From: Limnephilus marmoratus
Taxonomy: Eukaryota; Arthropoda; Insecta; Trichoptera; Limnephilidae
Assembly: GCA_917880885.1 (NCBI GenBank)
Contig: OU862908.1
Coordinates: 8,158,501-8,222,500, forward strand
DNA length: 64,000 bases
Direction: 5' to 3'
Part shown: in pieces, positions 43,015 through 53,320 of the stretch
Layout of the letters: the number at the start of each line of letters is the position of its first letter
Numbering within the stretch: the first letter of the stretch is position 1
The notes under the pieces: model-generated
Databases searched by the model: none
Told to the model about the DNA's origin: nothing
Seen by the model: only the letters and a program-made list of their open reading frames with translations
Translations under genes and position numbers: made by a program

Positions 43015-43352
43015 TTTTTCTTATAAAAAATAAATATAATTTACCCACCCCATTTGGGTCTTGGCGGCGGATGCATCTTCCCACCAGGTGCAAGCAGGCC
43101 AGATCGGTAAAGAATGGTTGAGGGAGTCCCTCGGACTTCTCCGGCCGTACTCCCTTGGAATATCGCCTTGCACCGCAGTGGGATGGATTCATATGTCCGT
43201 CACTCCTGAACACATTGACCCCAGGATTCCTACCCATCCCTCATACCCTTTTCCTCTCCAGAACTTCCTCTCCTTCCTATCCTAAAAAGACCCTCCACAC
43301 AACATCCCCTCAGGAGAATTATTTTCCTCAGGGCCTCCTGTGTGGAGCTAAT
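43015..43352 (-). repeat. unclassified repeat G, copy 8
   Basis: CCACCAGGTGCAAGCAGGCC, CGCCTTGCACCGCAGTGGGA, CACATTGACCCCAGGATTCC, AAAAGACCCTCCACACAACA and CCTCCTGTGTGGAGCTAAT. The minus frame 43,001-43,237 is open for 78 codons but shifts out of the family frame part way. Confidence 0.65.
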
Positions 43353-43489
43353 ATAAAAAAATAAGGGTAAAAATTTAACAAAATAAAATATATCTCATTT
43401 TAGGACCAATCCTTTATATTATTAGGGCCAGTCCTTTATGTACGTCTCAATTGTGAATATATTGTTTTCATTTGTTAAAAGTTTTGTGT

Positions 43490-43715
43490 ATGCAGACCAA
43501 GGGCGGATCCAGCTTTGGCGCCAGGGGGGGGTCACATAGCGCCAGGGGGGGGGGGGGTCAAATGGTCGTGGTCAAGTCACTAGAAGTTATAATTTAATTT
43601 TTATAATAATACAAGTAAAAAGTAGGTCCACCTAGGTTCTGGACCCAGCCCAGGGGGGGGGGGGGTCATGACCCCCATGACCCCCCCCCCCCCTGGATCC
43701 GCCCTTGATGCAGAC
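43490..43715. mobile_element. hAT-type MITE, family 1, with 8-bp TSD
   Basis: The element is 43,498-43,707 (210 bp), CAAGGGCGGATCCAG to CTGGATCCGCCCTTG, perfect 15-bp inverted termini. ATGCAGAC occurs at 43,490-43,497 and 43,708-43,715. Contains a partial internal duplication (GCGCCAGGGGGGG twice). Perfect ends and TSD point to recent activity. Confidence 0.92.
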
Positions 43716-44152
43716 GATAATATCACACGAAGACCTGATTACTGCAATGAACCTTATGCAGCTTGATCTTATTGCCCTCTTGAAATGGTCTCATGACGCA
43801 GGCCTCATAATAAATGCCAAAAACTAAAATTGTGCAAATAAGTTTTCGATATCCCAGATATAATGTAATGCCTTCGTCATATGTATACACACACTTTTGG
43901 GTGCATACATTAAAATGCCCTGCTTATGTCGAAAATTGTGTATATTTGGGTGTTACCATTAACTGCTATATGATATGATATGTACACATTATGTTTGTAA
44001 ACGTCTACGGGCTGTTTATGGTAATAATATTTGAATGACTTGTATAGCGCCGTTTTTGTGAAAAATCACCTCAAGGGCGCTGTACAAACTTATAATACAT
44101 TTCTACGATCTTACTTCTAACTACAAACTAGACAAACCACTATAACAACTTA

Positions 44153-44324
44153 GGGAACGTACCCATACTACGCGACACGTTTAGGGGGGGGGGGGTCTTC
44201 AAAATGTCACGCTCCATACAAATGAGCGGCGGGTTGCTTAGGATTTTGGTCACCGGGGGGAGGGGGGGGGGGGGGGGGGGTTAAAAATTGCAAAAAGATG
44301 GTCACGTAGTATGGGTACGTTCCC
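44153..44324. mobile_element. PIF/Harbinger-like MITE, copy 1
   Basis: Ends GGGAACGTACCCATACTACG and its inverse. Flanks TTA (left) and GTA (right) are compatible with a mutated TWA duplication. Internal blocks CTTCAAAATGTCACGCTCCA, TTGCTTAGGATTTTGGTCAC and G runs (19 G at 44,262-44,280). Confidence 0.82.
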
Positions 44325-44469
44325 GTATGGCTAAATATTGCATCCATCGGTTCATCGATCACCGATACGGAACTATGTGTACCTACAATGATTTGACCAA
44401 TGAACGCGATGCTGCGTAAATTTGTGCGTAAGGTTTATAAAATAACATATTTCGTACGTATCTACTTTA

Positions 44470-45000
44470 AAATTAATCTACTTATGGCTGTATCCACTAT
44501 CCGTTATGGAATTACTTCTTGGGGACATTCTTGTAATACTAATTTAAGTTGTATCCAAACATACATATAAATCCAAATACAAAACTCCATTCCAAAATTG
44601 TTGATATATAAATATACAAATGCATACAGAAGTAACATTAAATTAATATAGTCTTTGAATGTTTTGCTTATTAGAGGATTATTATTGTATAAGATTGTAA
44701 GTCATTTTGTTATATTGTCTGATTCCTTGTATAGGGAATGAGTTTTCCATAAACATAATACATTATTCACTTAAAATGAAGGTTTGGTGGTCCCGAAATG
44801 CCTACCAATAGATACGGTGAAAGAACTCTAAACTATATCCAAAATATAAAAAAAAACTACCAATGACAATTAAAAATACCATTTATACTGCTATAGTAAA
44901 ATATAAAAGGAAATGGCTATTATATATAAAAGATTTATGTTGATGCCCCACTGAAGCCTCTGTTAATTGATGTTCTAAGGATTTTTTTTTATTTTAATAA
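44470..45000 (+). pseudogene. LINE RT thumb remnant
   Basis: Plus strand INLLMAVSTIRYGITSWGHS (about 44,470-44,530). Further on, after frame changes, YGERTLNYIQ at about 44,812 and LPMTIKNTIYTAIVKYKRKW then LLYIKDLC before a stop. RYGIxxWG and the LP block are standard for the RT C-terminal third. A 5'-truncated, decayed copy. Confidence 0.65.
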
Positions 45001-45035
45001 TTTATTGAGTTAGTTTAATAAGCATTTAATAATAA

Positions 45036-45199
45036 GGGAACGTACCCATACTACGTGACCTCTTCGGGGGGGGGGGGGGGGGGGGGTCTTCAAAATGTCA
45101 CGCTTGGTACAAATGGGCGGCGGTTTGCTTAGGATTTTGGTCACCGGGGGGGGGGTTAAAATTTGCAAAAAATTAGTCACGTAGTATGGGTACGTTCCC
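45036..45199. mobile_element. PIF/Harbinger-like MITE, copy 2
   Basis: Same termini, flanked by TAA at 45,033-45,035 and 45,200-45,202. 164 bp; 21-G run at 45,066-45,086 and a second G run. No coding. Confidence 0.88.
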
Positions 45200-45419
45200 T
45201 AAGCAGAATGTAACGTTTCATTTAATAAATTTAAATATTTTTACAGTAAGCATAACATTTAGTCCCCTATAGACTACGAAAATTTACTTTTTTTGATACC
45301 TTCTTTACCCATATTCAAAATTTGCCGTGAAATTTAGTTATGAATAATAAATGGAAAATAAATTAACTTCTTTAGTTCTTATATTCAAAATTAAGTTGTA
45401 CCCTTTAAAAATAACAGAA

Positions 45420-45700
45420 ATCTTAGACAAAAATCAATACTTCCTATTCCAAAATGTAAAAAAACAATAGGACAGTTAAGTCATAAATGTCTCGGAGTTA
45501 TATTTTTTAATTCACTACCTGAAAAAATCAGAAACATGAACAGTAACATAAAAAATTTAAAACTCAGCTTAAAAATTATACTGAAACCGAAGAAAAAATA
45601 ATAAATTGAACCAATATAATACACCCCCATACACCCAAGCCCTGCTTATTTATGGGGGTATACCAAATACAATGTAATTAATTATTGTATAAAATTTATT
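45420..45700 (+). pseudogene. LINE C-terminal remnant
   Basis: GQLSHKCLGVIFFNSLPEKI then RNMNSNIKNLKLSLKIILKP and a stop at about 45,600, followed by an AT-rich 3' UTR. FFNSLPEKI is the terminal N-LP block of CR1/L2-like elements. Separate from the 44.5-kb remnant, which already carries its own C-terminal end. Confidence 0.65.
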
Positions 45701-46385
45701 ATAATTTATGTATCTCTTCGTAAATAAAAATCTCCTCCCACATAAGAAAACTCTCTCTAAAAGATTTTCCCACCCTTCCAATCACCTTTCTGTTTTAATT
45801 TCGATTCAAATTAATATGTATTTTACCTTAAATACTCTTGTAACTACGATATTCATTTATATACTTGTACGCCTGTCTCGAAACAGGTATATCCTAGTGA
45901 GACAGGCATAAAAAAACCCAAGGTACATAGACTTTTTTATAGATAAATAAAAAAAAATCCATATGCAGAGGGTTAAGGGGCGTACTTGACATTCTTTAAC
46001 CCAATGTTAAATTTAATTTAACCCTTCAATCCAAATTGTTTCAGGAATCACCATTCCTGAAATAATTGGGATTAAAAAATGTAAATGAAATTTTGGTCTC
46101 CAAAATACTTTTTGATTTTTTTTTTCTACAAAACATAAAAAATAGTAGGTGTTGGATGTTGAACAGTTGGGGACAGGGTAAGAGGTTGGGCGGTTTCTCG
46201 GCTTAGTGACTAGTGACGACATGCGAAAGACATTTTTTTAGTTTGATTTTAAAGAAGAAAAAAAAATTGAGAAAAAGTAATCGAAAAAGTCCGGACACCA
46301 ATATTTCGTTCACATTTTTTATTCCAAATAATGCCAGGATGAACTGGTCAAAGTAAGTCAAATACGTACACTTTACACCCCTTAT
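45700..46385. other. intergenic, no recognised feature
   Basis: AT-rich. A 148-codon minus-strand frame at 46,203-46,649 overlaps the LINE remnant at 46,389 on the other strand and is its shadow. Confidence 0.35.
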
Positions 46386-46388
46386 AAG

Positions 46389-46710
46389 CAAAGAATGCAA
46401 GGCTGATGTTAGCGTGATGAGTAAAATTAAGAAAGGGACACTCAGATGGTTTGGGCATGTAGAATTGTAGAGCAAATGAACGAGGAAAGGGGTGTAAGGA
46501 GAATATATGACGCAAATGTGAATAGTAGAAGAAGTCGAGGACGCCCAAGAAAGACATGGCACGACCAAGTGAATCAGATATTTGAGTCGGACCATGTCAA
46601 GAGTCAGATTAATAGAAGAGCATGTGTGCTTGAGCTCGGTGTGTGCCAAGACCGAGTTGTTTGGCGGTCCGTCCTCTCTGCCTACCCCTGCGGAGAAACG
46701 TGATGGTTAG
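46389..46710 (+). pseudogene. LINE C-terminal coding remnant (relative of 2.4 kb)
   Basis: KECKADVSVMSKIKKGTLRW then FGHV. After a small frame-breaking duplication (GTAGAATTGTAGAGC) it continues EQMNEERGVRRIYDANVNSR, RSRGRPRKTWHDQVNQIFES, DHVKSQINRRACVLELGVCQ, DRVVWRSVLSAYPCGET and a stop. The SRGRPRKTW block and the terminal RSVLSAYP are the known end of this insect LINE type. The 2.4-kb copy matches it over the first two thirds. Confidence 0.8.
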
Positions 46711-46714
46711 TTGG

Positions 46715-47495
46715 TTAACATCATCATTTCACATATATATACCATTTTAAAATGTACCGTGTTATTGCATAAAATGTTGTCACTGTGTACCTGTTGACAA
46801 AGTAGCAGGTTTATATAAAAAATGTATAGATTACAAAAAAAAAACATAATTTAAAACTGACATCGGTAGGTACTTTTATACGCAGGTACGATGAAAAACT
46901 GCGTTGAAAAATCAACAATCACGAAAAGTCCTTTGTAATATAATGATTATAAGCATAACCTAAAGACCTTTCGATTTTCCAGAGAAATTTTCTACAAAAT
47001 GCTGATTCTTTGTAAAACCGATAATTATTATTGTAATTGAATTACACAAGTTTAATCTTTAGCGATGTTTGCGAATTATTTGATAGTTTTGCACTTCGTG
47101 ATATTCGACACGTTCACTAAAAATCTGACAAATGATTCACGGCTTCATAACAACTTTAATCTTTTCAATCAATGCTGACATTTTTTTAGTTTACAAAAAA
47201 CGTTTTCAGTTAATAAATTTAACTGCAATTGCTTTTCTGAAGGTTAAACAATGTTGATAATATTATGCTTAGTGTAAAAAAACATACCAATATAATCAAC
47301 TAAAGCGTACCTTATCAGTTTAACCGGTTAGTTTCTATTAAAGGATTGTTTTCAAAATTCAATAACGAAAGCAAAGTTAGAACAAAAGCCTTTTTCAAAA
47401 CAGAAAATAATTCAACAATATAATTTCAATTATGACGTGAGAAAGCACGTAGGTAATATTCAAAAATAAAAAAATAAATCAAAGTATGCAATTCA
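46715..47495. other. intergenic, no recognised feature
   Basis: AT-rich, with no open frame or repeat partner noticed. Confidence 0.35.
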
Positions 47496-47496
47496 C

Positions 47497-47690
47497 AATA
47501 TAGAACTCCAGTCCGATTTTTATTAAATTTAAATAACTGCATTTTTTTAAGAGTTAGTTTTAATCAATTAGAATATCTTTGGTTTTAATAGTTAAATTAT
47601 TTGTCAAAGTTTTAATTTTTCAAGATCCACGAAAACCACCGTATGTAAAGTGAATCGTGTGACGTCATCACTCACCAAAAATTTGTTTTA
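47497..47690. repeat. dispersed repeat E, copy 2 (inverted)
   Basis: AGAACTCCAGTCCGATTTTT, AACTGCATTTTTTTAAGAGT, AAAACCACCGTATG and GAATCGTGTGACGTCATCAC mirror 37,396-37,595. Confidence 0.55.
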
Positions 47691-48021
47691 TTTTCAACAG
47701 GTGTTGTCATTTTGTATGACAGTTATATGGAAGAAGCTATGAAACTATTCAATAAGTAAAAACACTATTCAATAAGTGAAATCAGAAGGAGAATCACAGC
47801 AGCCAACAAAACATACTTCTCTTTGCTGCCAGTGTTTAAGTCACGTAGTGTCCACACAAAAAACAAAATAACCATATATAAGACCATTGTTAGAACTGTA
47901 TTGGCATATGGATGTGAGGCGCTGACACTGATGGTAAAGATGGCTGAAATGCTGGATACTTTTGAAAGAAAAGTGCTGAGAAGAATATGTGGACCCGTGA
48001 AAGAGGGTGAACAGTGGCGCA

Positions 48022-48240
48022 TCCGACACCAAGGGCGGATCCAGCTTTGGCGCCAGGAGGGGGTCACATAGCGCCAGGGGGGGGTCACATAGTCGTGGTC
48101 AAGTCACAAGAACTTATAATTTAATTTTTATAATAATAGATACAAGTAAAAAGTAGGTCCACCTAGGTTCTGGACCCAGCCCAGGGGGGGGTCATGACCC
48201 CCACGACCCCCCCCCCCCTGGATCCGCCCTTGTCCGACAC
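48022..48240. mobile_element. hAT-type MITE, family 1, with 8-bp TSD, in a LINE
   Basis: The element is 48,030-48,232 (203 bp), perfect CAAGGGCGGATCCAG ends; TCCGACAC at 48,022-48,029 and 48,233-48,240. It cuts the LINE codons for WRIRH/NTELYD exactly. Confidence 0.92.
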
Positions 48241-48619
48241 AATACAGAATTGTATGATATATATAAGGCACCTAGCATCTCAGCACATATAAGACTCCTC
48301 AGGCTGAGATGGGCTGGGAAATGGGCATGTACAGAGAATGCCGTATACACGCGTCCCAAAAAGAATTTTGACTGGATACCCAGTGGCGGCGTAGGGTAGA
48401 TTGGCACCCGGGGCGGTTTTGTATTGAGCACCCTACATAAAATAAAATACCAAATACTAAACATGCTTACGAGATTTCATTTTACTAAAATATTCGATCA
48501 CAATATCAAGATTGTTTTCCCTGTCTCTTTCAATTGATATCATAGAAAAATTGATTATTCGCGGTTGGCTCATTGTGGACCTTAAATAAGATTTTATTAA
48601 GGAGACAGAAAAAGATATT

Positions 48620-48691
48620 GGCACCTCTGGAACTCGAACGCAGGACCTTCCGTTTACATGGAAACAGCTCTTCCAACTGAGCTAAGGTGTC
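48620..48691 (-). pseudogene. tRNA-like sequence (72 nt) inside a hAT
   Basis: Minus strand: 5' arm GACACCT, TAGCTCAGTTGGAAGAGC (A box and D arm), an anticodon-like loop ATGTAAA, and GCGTTCGAGTTCC (B box, T arm), closing with AGGTGCC. The acceptor arms pair except for one A/C mismatch. The T stem has one mismatch and a G/U pair; the anticodon stem is imperfect. If read as a tRNA, the loop would give GTA (Tyr). Flanked by AAAAAGATATTGGCACC, shared with the opposed copy. Pseudogene or SINE head rather than a working gene. Confidence 0.6.
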
Positions 48692-48858
48692 TATATCCAA
48701 TTCGGTCACATTTAACTGTGTCATTCTTCGACTAAGAACTACCATAAGAAAAAAAACTACCATAACTAACATACTAAGAACTACCTTCATTTTCTTAACG
48801 CACATATTATTGGCTGCTACCTTTATATATGATTGCATGATTCAAACCCGAACTAAAT

Positions 48859-49355
48859 GCTATCTACAAGGGCGGATCCAGGATTTTTTTTCTATGGGGG
48901 GGAGGGGGCAAGGGGCGGACGGGCAAAAAAATCAACAACTACTGTTAGGATTTTTCTCTGTGGGGGGGGGGGGGGGGGTGGGGGGGCACAAGGGGTTGAC
49001 GCGGAAAAAAATCAACAATTACTGTTAGGATTTTTTATGGGCGGGCACAAGGGGCGGAAAGGCAAAAAATCAACGATTACTGTTAGAAATAAACTTAAGT
49101 ATCATATTTCAAGTTTATTTCTACAAGTTCAAGTATGTATAGGAAGATTTATGAAAGTGTCAAAATAATCGAAAAATTAAATGTTTAAAAGACAGTTTTA
49201 GCTTCTAAGTATGTACTGTGATGGAATCTCCACAAAAACAATCTCAATAAAAATTTCTCACAAAAAATCTACACAAAAATACCGTCTGGGGGGGGAGGGC
49301 ACGGGGTGCCACACGGTGCCCCCCCCCCTCCCCTAAATCCGCCCTTGGCTATCTA
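48859..49355. mobile_element. hAT-type MITE, family 2, nested, 8-bp TSD
   Basis: The element is 48,867-49,347 (481 bp). CAAGGGCGGATCCAG start and TAAATCCGCCCTTG end; GCTATCTA at 48,859-48,866 and 49,348-49,355. Contains three tandem variants of a GGGGCACAAGGGGCGGAC, AAAATCAAC, TACTGTTAGGATTTTT-like block (about 48,905-49,085). Third level of nesting: MITE in hAT in LINE. Confidence 0.9.
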
Positions 49356-49373
49356 GATAGTGTCTGGATAAAT

Positions 49374-49453
49374 TATTAATTAGCTCAGTTAGTAGAGCTG
49401 TTGCCAAGTTGCCATTTAAGCAAAAGGTCCTGGGTTCAAGTCCCAGAGGTGCC
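49374..49453 (+). pseudogene. second tRNA-like sequence, opposed orientation
   Basis: TAGCTCAGTTAGTAGAGC (A box), then CTGGGTTCAAGTCCCAG (a perfect 5-bp T stem with B box) and AGGTGCC, followed by GATAACTTTTGTGATTTTTC as in the partner. The 5' acceptor strand is not complementary, and the anticodon region is enlarged (about 8 nt more than the partner). Cannot form a normal tRNA. Confidence 0.6.
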
Positions 49454-50029
49454 GATAACTTTTGTGATTTTTCTGTCTCCAGATTTTCGATTGAGTTTCG
49501 CTAATTTTTTCTTTCAACGCCTGCTTTGCCGGTGTTGGGATCACACATCACTTCGAGTGTTGATACAAGCTTCTCAAAATGATGCTTCAGTTTTAGAAAG
49601 GGAATTAGAAATTATATTCGAAAAAAAATATATATATAGTTGTGACGCATTTCAAAATATGATAATGTAAGTAGCTAGATACAAGAGTAGGTAGTTATTT
49701 ATTGAAATGTCTTTACAGCGGGAGATTTTGTGCGCATTCTTTGTCTGTACGAGTGGGCTGTCGTTGTCACCCCTCGGGGCTTGGCACCCGGGGCGGACCG
49801 CCCCCTCCGCCCCCCCCCCCTTACGCCGCCACTGTGGATACCCAGGTGGAAAGAGAAAAGTGGGATGACCCAGACTGAGGTGGGAAGACGAGGTAAGAGG
49901 GTATATGCAGCACAGCTTCTCCAGGTACCAAATTGGAAGTCAGCCGCTGAGGACAGGAGGAGTTGGAGGCGACTGTTGCAGAAGGCCAAAGCTCGATATG
50001 GGCTGTAGCGCCATCGAAGAAGAAGATAT

Positions 50030-50970
50030 TAATCACCACCTAGGGACCTTTTTTTCAACCTACCAAATTCAAACTTAGGACTCGATTTACTTGAAAACCA
50101 AAGCTCAAACTAAAAAGCTGTACCGCAAAATCGCCTTGGATTTTCCTGTTTCCCAATTGTATTATGGGTTTCCGGACCCCGTGTGTAGTTTTAAGTAGGA
50201 TATAATTTATTTTTAAAAACTCATTGAATGCTCTTTATAATTTTCCCGTATTATTAATATTGTTCATTTTCAACTGTTATTTCGGAATAATTGCGAGAAC
50301 TTCATGTTTGGCGGATCCTTAATGAAATTCATAATATAATATTATTATAATAAATTGTTATCGTATTTAAAAAATAATAACGTAACTCATATTAATTTCA
50401 GATCCTTCCGGAATCATTGAAAACACTCTCTATTTATGTATGATTAGCAGGAAAGAGAATCGGATTTTGAAGATATCGAACCCCGACCTTTCACTAAAGC
50501 TTCCTAGGATCCAAGGCCAGCAACACAACACAAAGTGCATCCACTCACCGGACAACTTTACTATGGGAATAATTGTTTAATGCTCTTCGCTGATTAGATA
50601 CGATATTATTATTTGAAGGCTTGGTTTTTGACATTTAGGTTTACCTACTTTCTAATTCTAGGACCCAAAGTCAAAAGCCCTACCCAGAATCGTGTGGAAC
50701 GGATTCTTGAAGTTAGAATACATCCATACCCGAGCACACAATTACATACAGTAGTCGATAAATGTCTACTTTAAAATAATTTATCATAAGTTATACTAAG
50801 TAAAGAGTTTTGTAGCAATTTTAAAAATATTATTTAAACTAGTCTGTTTTTGAATCTCACCGATGGGCTGAGATGTATCAATATTCTGCTTAAATTGTTT
50901 TGTATATAATATTTCGATTGGCCAGTCGAATAGTCAGACATCTCTAAATACTAAGTTTTGAGATAAATGA
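50030..50970. other. intergenic, no recognised feature
   Basis: AT-rich. No coding or repeat feature I can support. Confidence 0.35.
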
Positions 50971-50978
50971 GGAATTGA

Positions 50979-51396
50979 CGACCTCCGTAGTCCAGTGGGT
51001 AAGACTCTTGACTCACAATCCGGTGGTCGCGGGTTCGAACCCGGCATGCGCAAATAAATTTTATTTGATTAATTTGTGTTATTTCACAATTAATTCATTA
51101 AAAATAATATATAGTATATTTGCGGCATGTTCCAGAGTGGAAGATACTATCAGTATCGCCCTGGTGTAAGACCACCATTCAGAATTGAAACGTTGCTTGA
51201 AAATGGCTTTAGCCGTGTTTGGTGACCAGATCTGAATAGCTAGGTAGGTACTTCCCAACCTTCCTCTTCCCCACCTCCTTCCCCTCCCCACTACCTTCAG
51301 CCTCACAACATACCCCAATTGGGGATGCCATAGTCTCACTGGCTCAAGACGCCGGGCAGTTGAGATTCTTGTGCGGTATTCACTGTAAAAAAAAAA
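50979..51396 (+). mobile_element. tRNA-derived SINE, copy 2, full length with A tail
   Basis: Head GACGACCTCCGTAGTCCAGT (A box TAGTCCAGTGG) and CGGGTTCGAACCCGGCATG (perfect B box). Body identical in order to copy 1: TTTATTTGATTAATTTGTGT, GGTGTAAGACCACCATTCAG, ATTGGGGATGCCATAGTCTC, GATTCTTGTGCGGTATTCAC, and a run of ten A at the end (51,386-51,395). It has ~55 bp absent from copy 1 (about 51,098-51,155), so copies differ by an indel. Confidence 0.9.
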
Positions 51397-51399
51397 GCA

Positions 51400-52000
51400 T
51401 GCTCACCATCGAAAAGTCACCATAAATGAAATATTATTTGTACAAGTCTGCATTTTACATATTAAATATACTATAAAATAACACCGGGAGGCATAACAGT
51501 TCGGTACACCAGTATGACATTTTGAAATATCCTACTAATGACACAGAATTCATACATTTTTTTAATTCGCTACAAGTTTTTCTGCATTGTGATTGATTTG
51601 GTGTGTTTATGAGTAAATCTGAGTATTATAACAGATTTACCGATGTATTAATAGATATATTCACAGTTTTTTTTCTAGTTGATCCTCAATAACACCGCCC
51701 ATTTTTCATGCCTTTTTGTTTATTATTTATTTGTAGCTTATATTGCCTACGGTCGCGCCATTTGTCTATACTCGTCTTCGGTGTGTGACGTCACAAGTCT
51801 CCATAGAAAAAATTTTATTCATATTCATGGTGAAATATTGTCGAAAATTGCCCCCTTCAAAAGCTCGAAGTTATCTAGTTATCTATCTATCAAAGTTATA
51901 TAGTGTGTGGTTCAGTTTATTTATGAGTCAGTCAGTCCGAGTTGCAAGCCCATGTGTTCCAAGTACAAAAATAGCAGGAAAAACATTTTAGTGTTCTAAG
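51400..52000. other. intergenic, no recognised gene
   Basis: Two overlapping plus frames (51,679-51,903 and 51,743-51,991) contain no motif. AT-rich. Confidence 0.35.
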
Positions 52001-52009
52001 TGTAGTTTT

Positions 52010-52356
52010 AATTGGTACCTAATAAGTATCAATTAAAGCTGAAGACTCGCGTGCAGATTAAGCCTTACGTTAAAACCAGTTTAATAATCCGAATGATCTG
52101 TCAAAATTCCAGTAGCGGATAAATCAGCTCACGCATTTTGAAGAAAATCGTTAAAATATTTCGAGTTAAATTTTGTTATAAACCATTATTCGTAATTCGT
52201 AGGAAACCATACGCATATAATGGTACTAATACTAATTAAAGCTGGGGAGTCGTAAGCAGATTCACTCTTAATTTAAAACCAGTTTTGTGTTCAGAATGTA
52301 AAATTCCAGTTGTGGATTCATCTGCTGACACATTTCGGCCACTGCTGAAGTATGAT
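52010..52356. repeat. diverged ~207-bp direct duplication
   Basis: AATTAAAGCTGAAGACTCGC, TTAAAACCAGTTT, AAAATTCCAGTAGCGGAT and ATCAGCTCACGCATTT at about 52,032-52,140 recur as AATTAAAGCTGGGGAGTCGT, TTTAAAACCAGTTT, AAAATTCCAGTTGTGGAT and ATCTGCTGACACATTT at about 52,237-52,338. Two old copies in the same orientation; no coding. Confidence 0.65.
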
Positions 52357-52359
52357 AAG

Positions 52360-53155
52360 TGATGATAATCCTGCATCACACGTACTTGCAGCCTCTCAGA
52401 TTTGATCGATCGGAGTCTAATAATTTTGAGGTAGATCGCCATCAGTTCAAATTTGAGCACCCCAGAGATAGAGGAATAGAGGGTACACTTTTACATATAA
52501 CTGTATACTCAACACAAATTTCTATTTTTCGGAGATGTCTGACTAATCAACTGGATGATCAATTTGTGCATTGGTCAGATTGTTGAAAGGTTTTTTTTTC
52601 AAATGGAGGCGCTTCATTTCTACTTTTCAGAATCGTGCCCACGCTATTTAAGATATTTTGGTGATTCTTACTACTCACTAATGCTGTATAAATAATTTAC
52701 AAATTATTGTAAGTATTATTTTGGTTAGGTACACCGATTATCTAATATGATAGGCTTTTAGTGATTCAATAAATTGGACGAGGTAATTTATTATAGGAAA
52801 CCTTTCTAGCCTAGAGGCGGGTCAACAACGTATCGGGTGCACACGGCAGAAGGTCACACAAAGAAACGAAAACAATGTTGGAGATAGAAGACAAGACCGA
52901 TCAGGAATGCTGGCGTTGTGACTGATTGTGAGAAATAGGTTTGAATTAAATAAAATGTACCTTCCTGAAAAAGTCGAAATTTCATATACACGAGGAAAAG
53001 GAAAGTCTCTAAGACTGTTTTTTGTTGACAGAATATTAACCGGCTTTTAATTATGTAAAAAACCTGTGCGTAAACACGATAAACCCCTTTTTATGAAGTG
53101 GATTATCCATGTATATGTATATGGATTATCAGGTACCTACCTCTACCTAGGTAGA
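52360..53155. other. intergenic, no recognised feature
   Basis: A 75-codon frame at 52,359-52,586 shows nothing recognisable. AT-rich otherwise. Confidence 0.35.
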
Positions 53156-53161
53156 TACCAA

Positions 53162-53320
53162 AGATCATAGAGTACAACACAGATCATCGAATACAACGCT
53201 ATGGTAGATCCCACAGATCATAGAATATAACGCTGTGAAAGATACCACAGATCATAGAATATAACGCTGTGAAAGATACCACAGATCATAGAATACAACA
53301 CTGTGAAAGATACCACAGAA
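53162..53320. repeat. 34-bp minisatellite (about 4.5 units)
   Basis: Unit AGATCATAGAATATAACGCT then GTGAAAGATACCAC. The TAGAAT landmark recurs 34 bases apart (53,221 and 53,255). The two central units are identical, the outer ones carry substitutions, and the first is short (19-20 bp). Confidence 0.85.

Larger units (their letters stand above)
48373..49842. mobile_element. hAT-type element carrying two tRNA-like sequences, 8-bp TSD
   Basis: The element is 48,381-49,834. Ends CAGTGGCGGCGTAGGG and, inverted, CAGTGGCGGCGTAAGG; the subterminal GGCACCCGGGGCGG occurs at both ends. TGGATACC occurs at 48,373-48,380 and 49,835-49,842, inside the LINE coding region. The interior holds two opposed tRNA-like sequences and a nested 481-bp MITE; without the latter it is about 965 bp. 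No transposase motifs. It was inserted after the LINE and before the nested MITE. Confidence 0.88.
47773..50027 (+). mobile_element. RTE-like LINE C-terminus, split by two hAT insertions
   Basis: Segment 1 (47,773-48,029): EIRRRITAANKTYFSLLPVF, then KSRSVHTKNKITIYKTIVRT, VLAYGCEALTLM and FERKVLRRICGPVKEGEQWR. Segment 2 (48,241-48,380): NTELYDIYKAPSISAHIRLL, RLRWAGKWACTENAVYTRP. Segment 3 (49,843-50,007): GRRGKRVYAAQLLQVPNWKS, AAEDRRSWRRLLQKAKARYG. Removing the inserts and one TSD copy each restores the order expected of an RTE-like RT end. A GAAGAAGAAGAT tail follows the stop. Segment 3 has a frameshift relative to segment 2. Truncated 5' at about 47,770. Confidence 0.88.

Noticed and set aside
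46203..46649. 148-codon minus-strand frame
   Set aside because: Shadow of the plus-strand LINE remnant at 46,389-46,703, which has recognisable conserved blocks.
48618..49455. Functional tRNA genes
   Set aside because: One lacks a matching 5' acceptor strand and has an enlarged anticodon arm; the other has mismatches in the acceptor, T and anticodon stems. Both lie in a transposon.
47760..50030. Separate genes for the frames at 47,823-48,071, 48,687-49,168 and 49,730-50,008
   Set aside because: The first and last are parts of one LINE interrupted by hATs; the middle frames are translations of G-rich MITE sequence.
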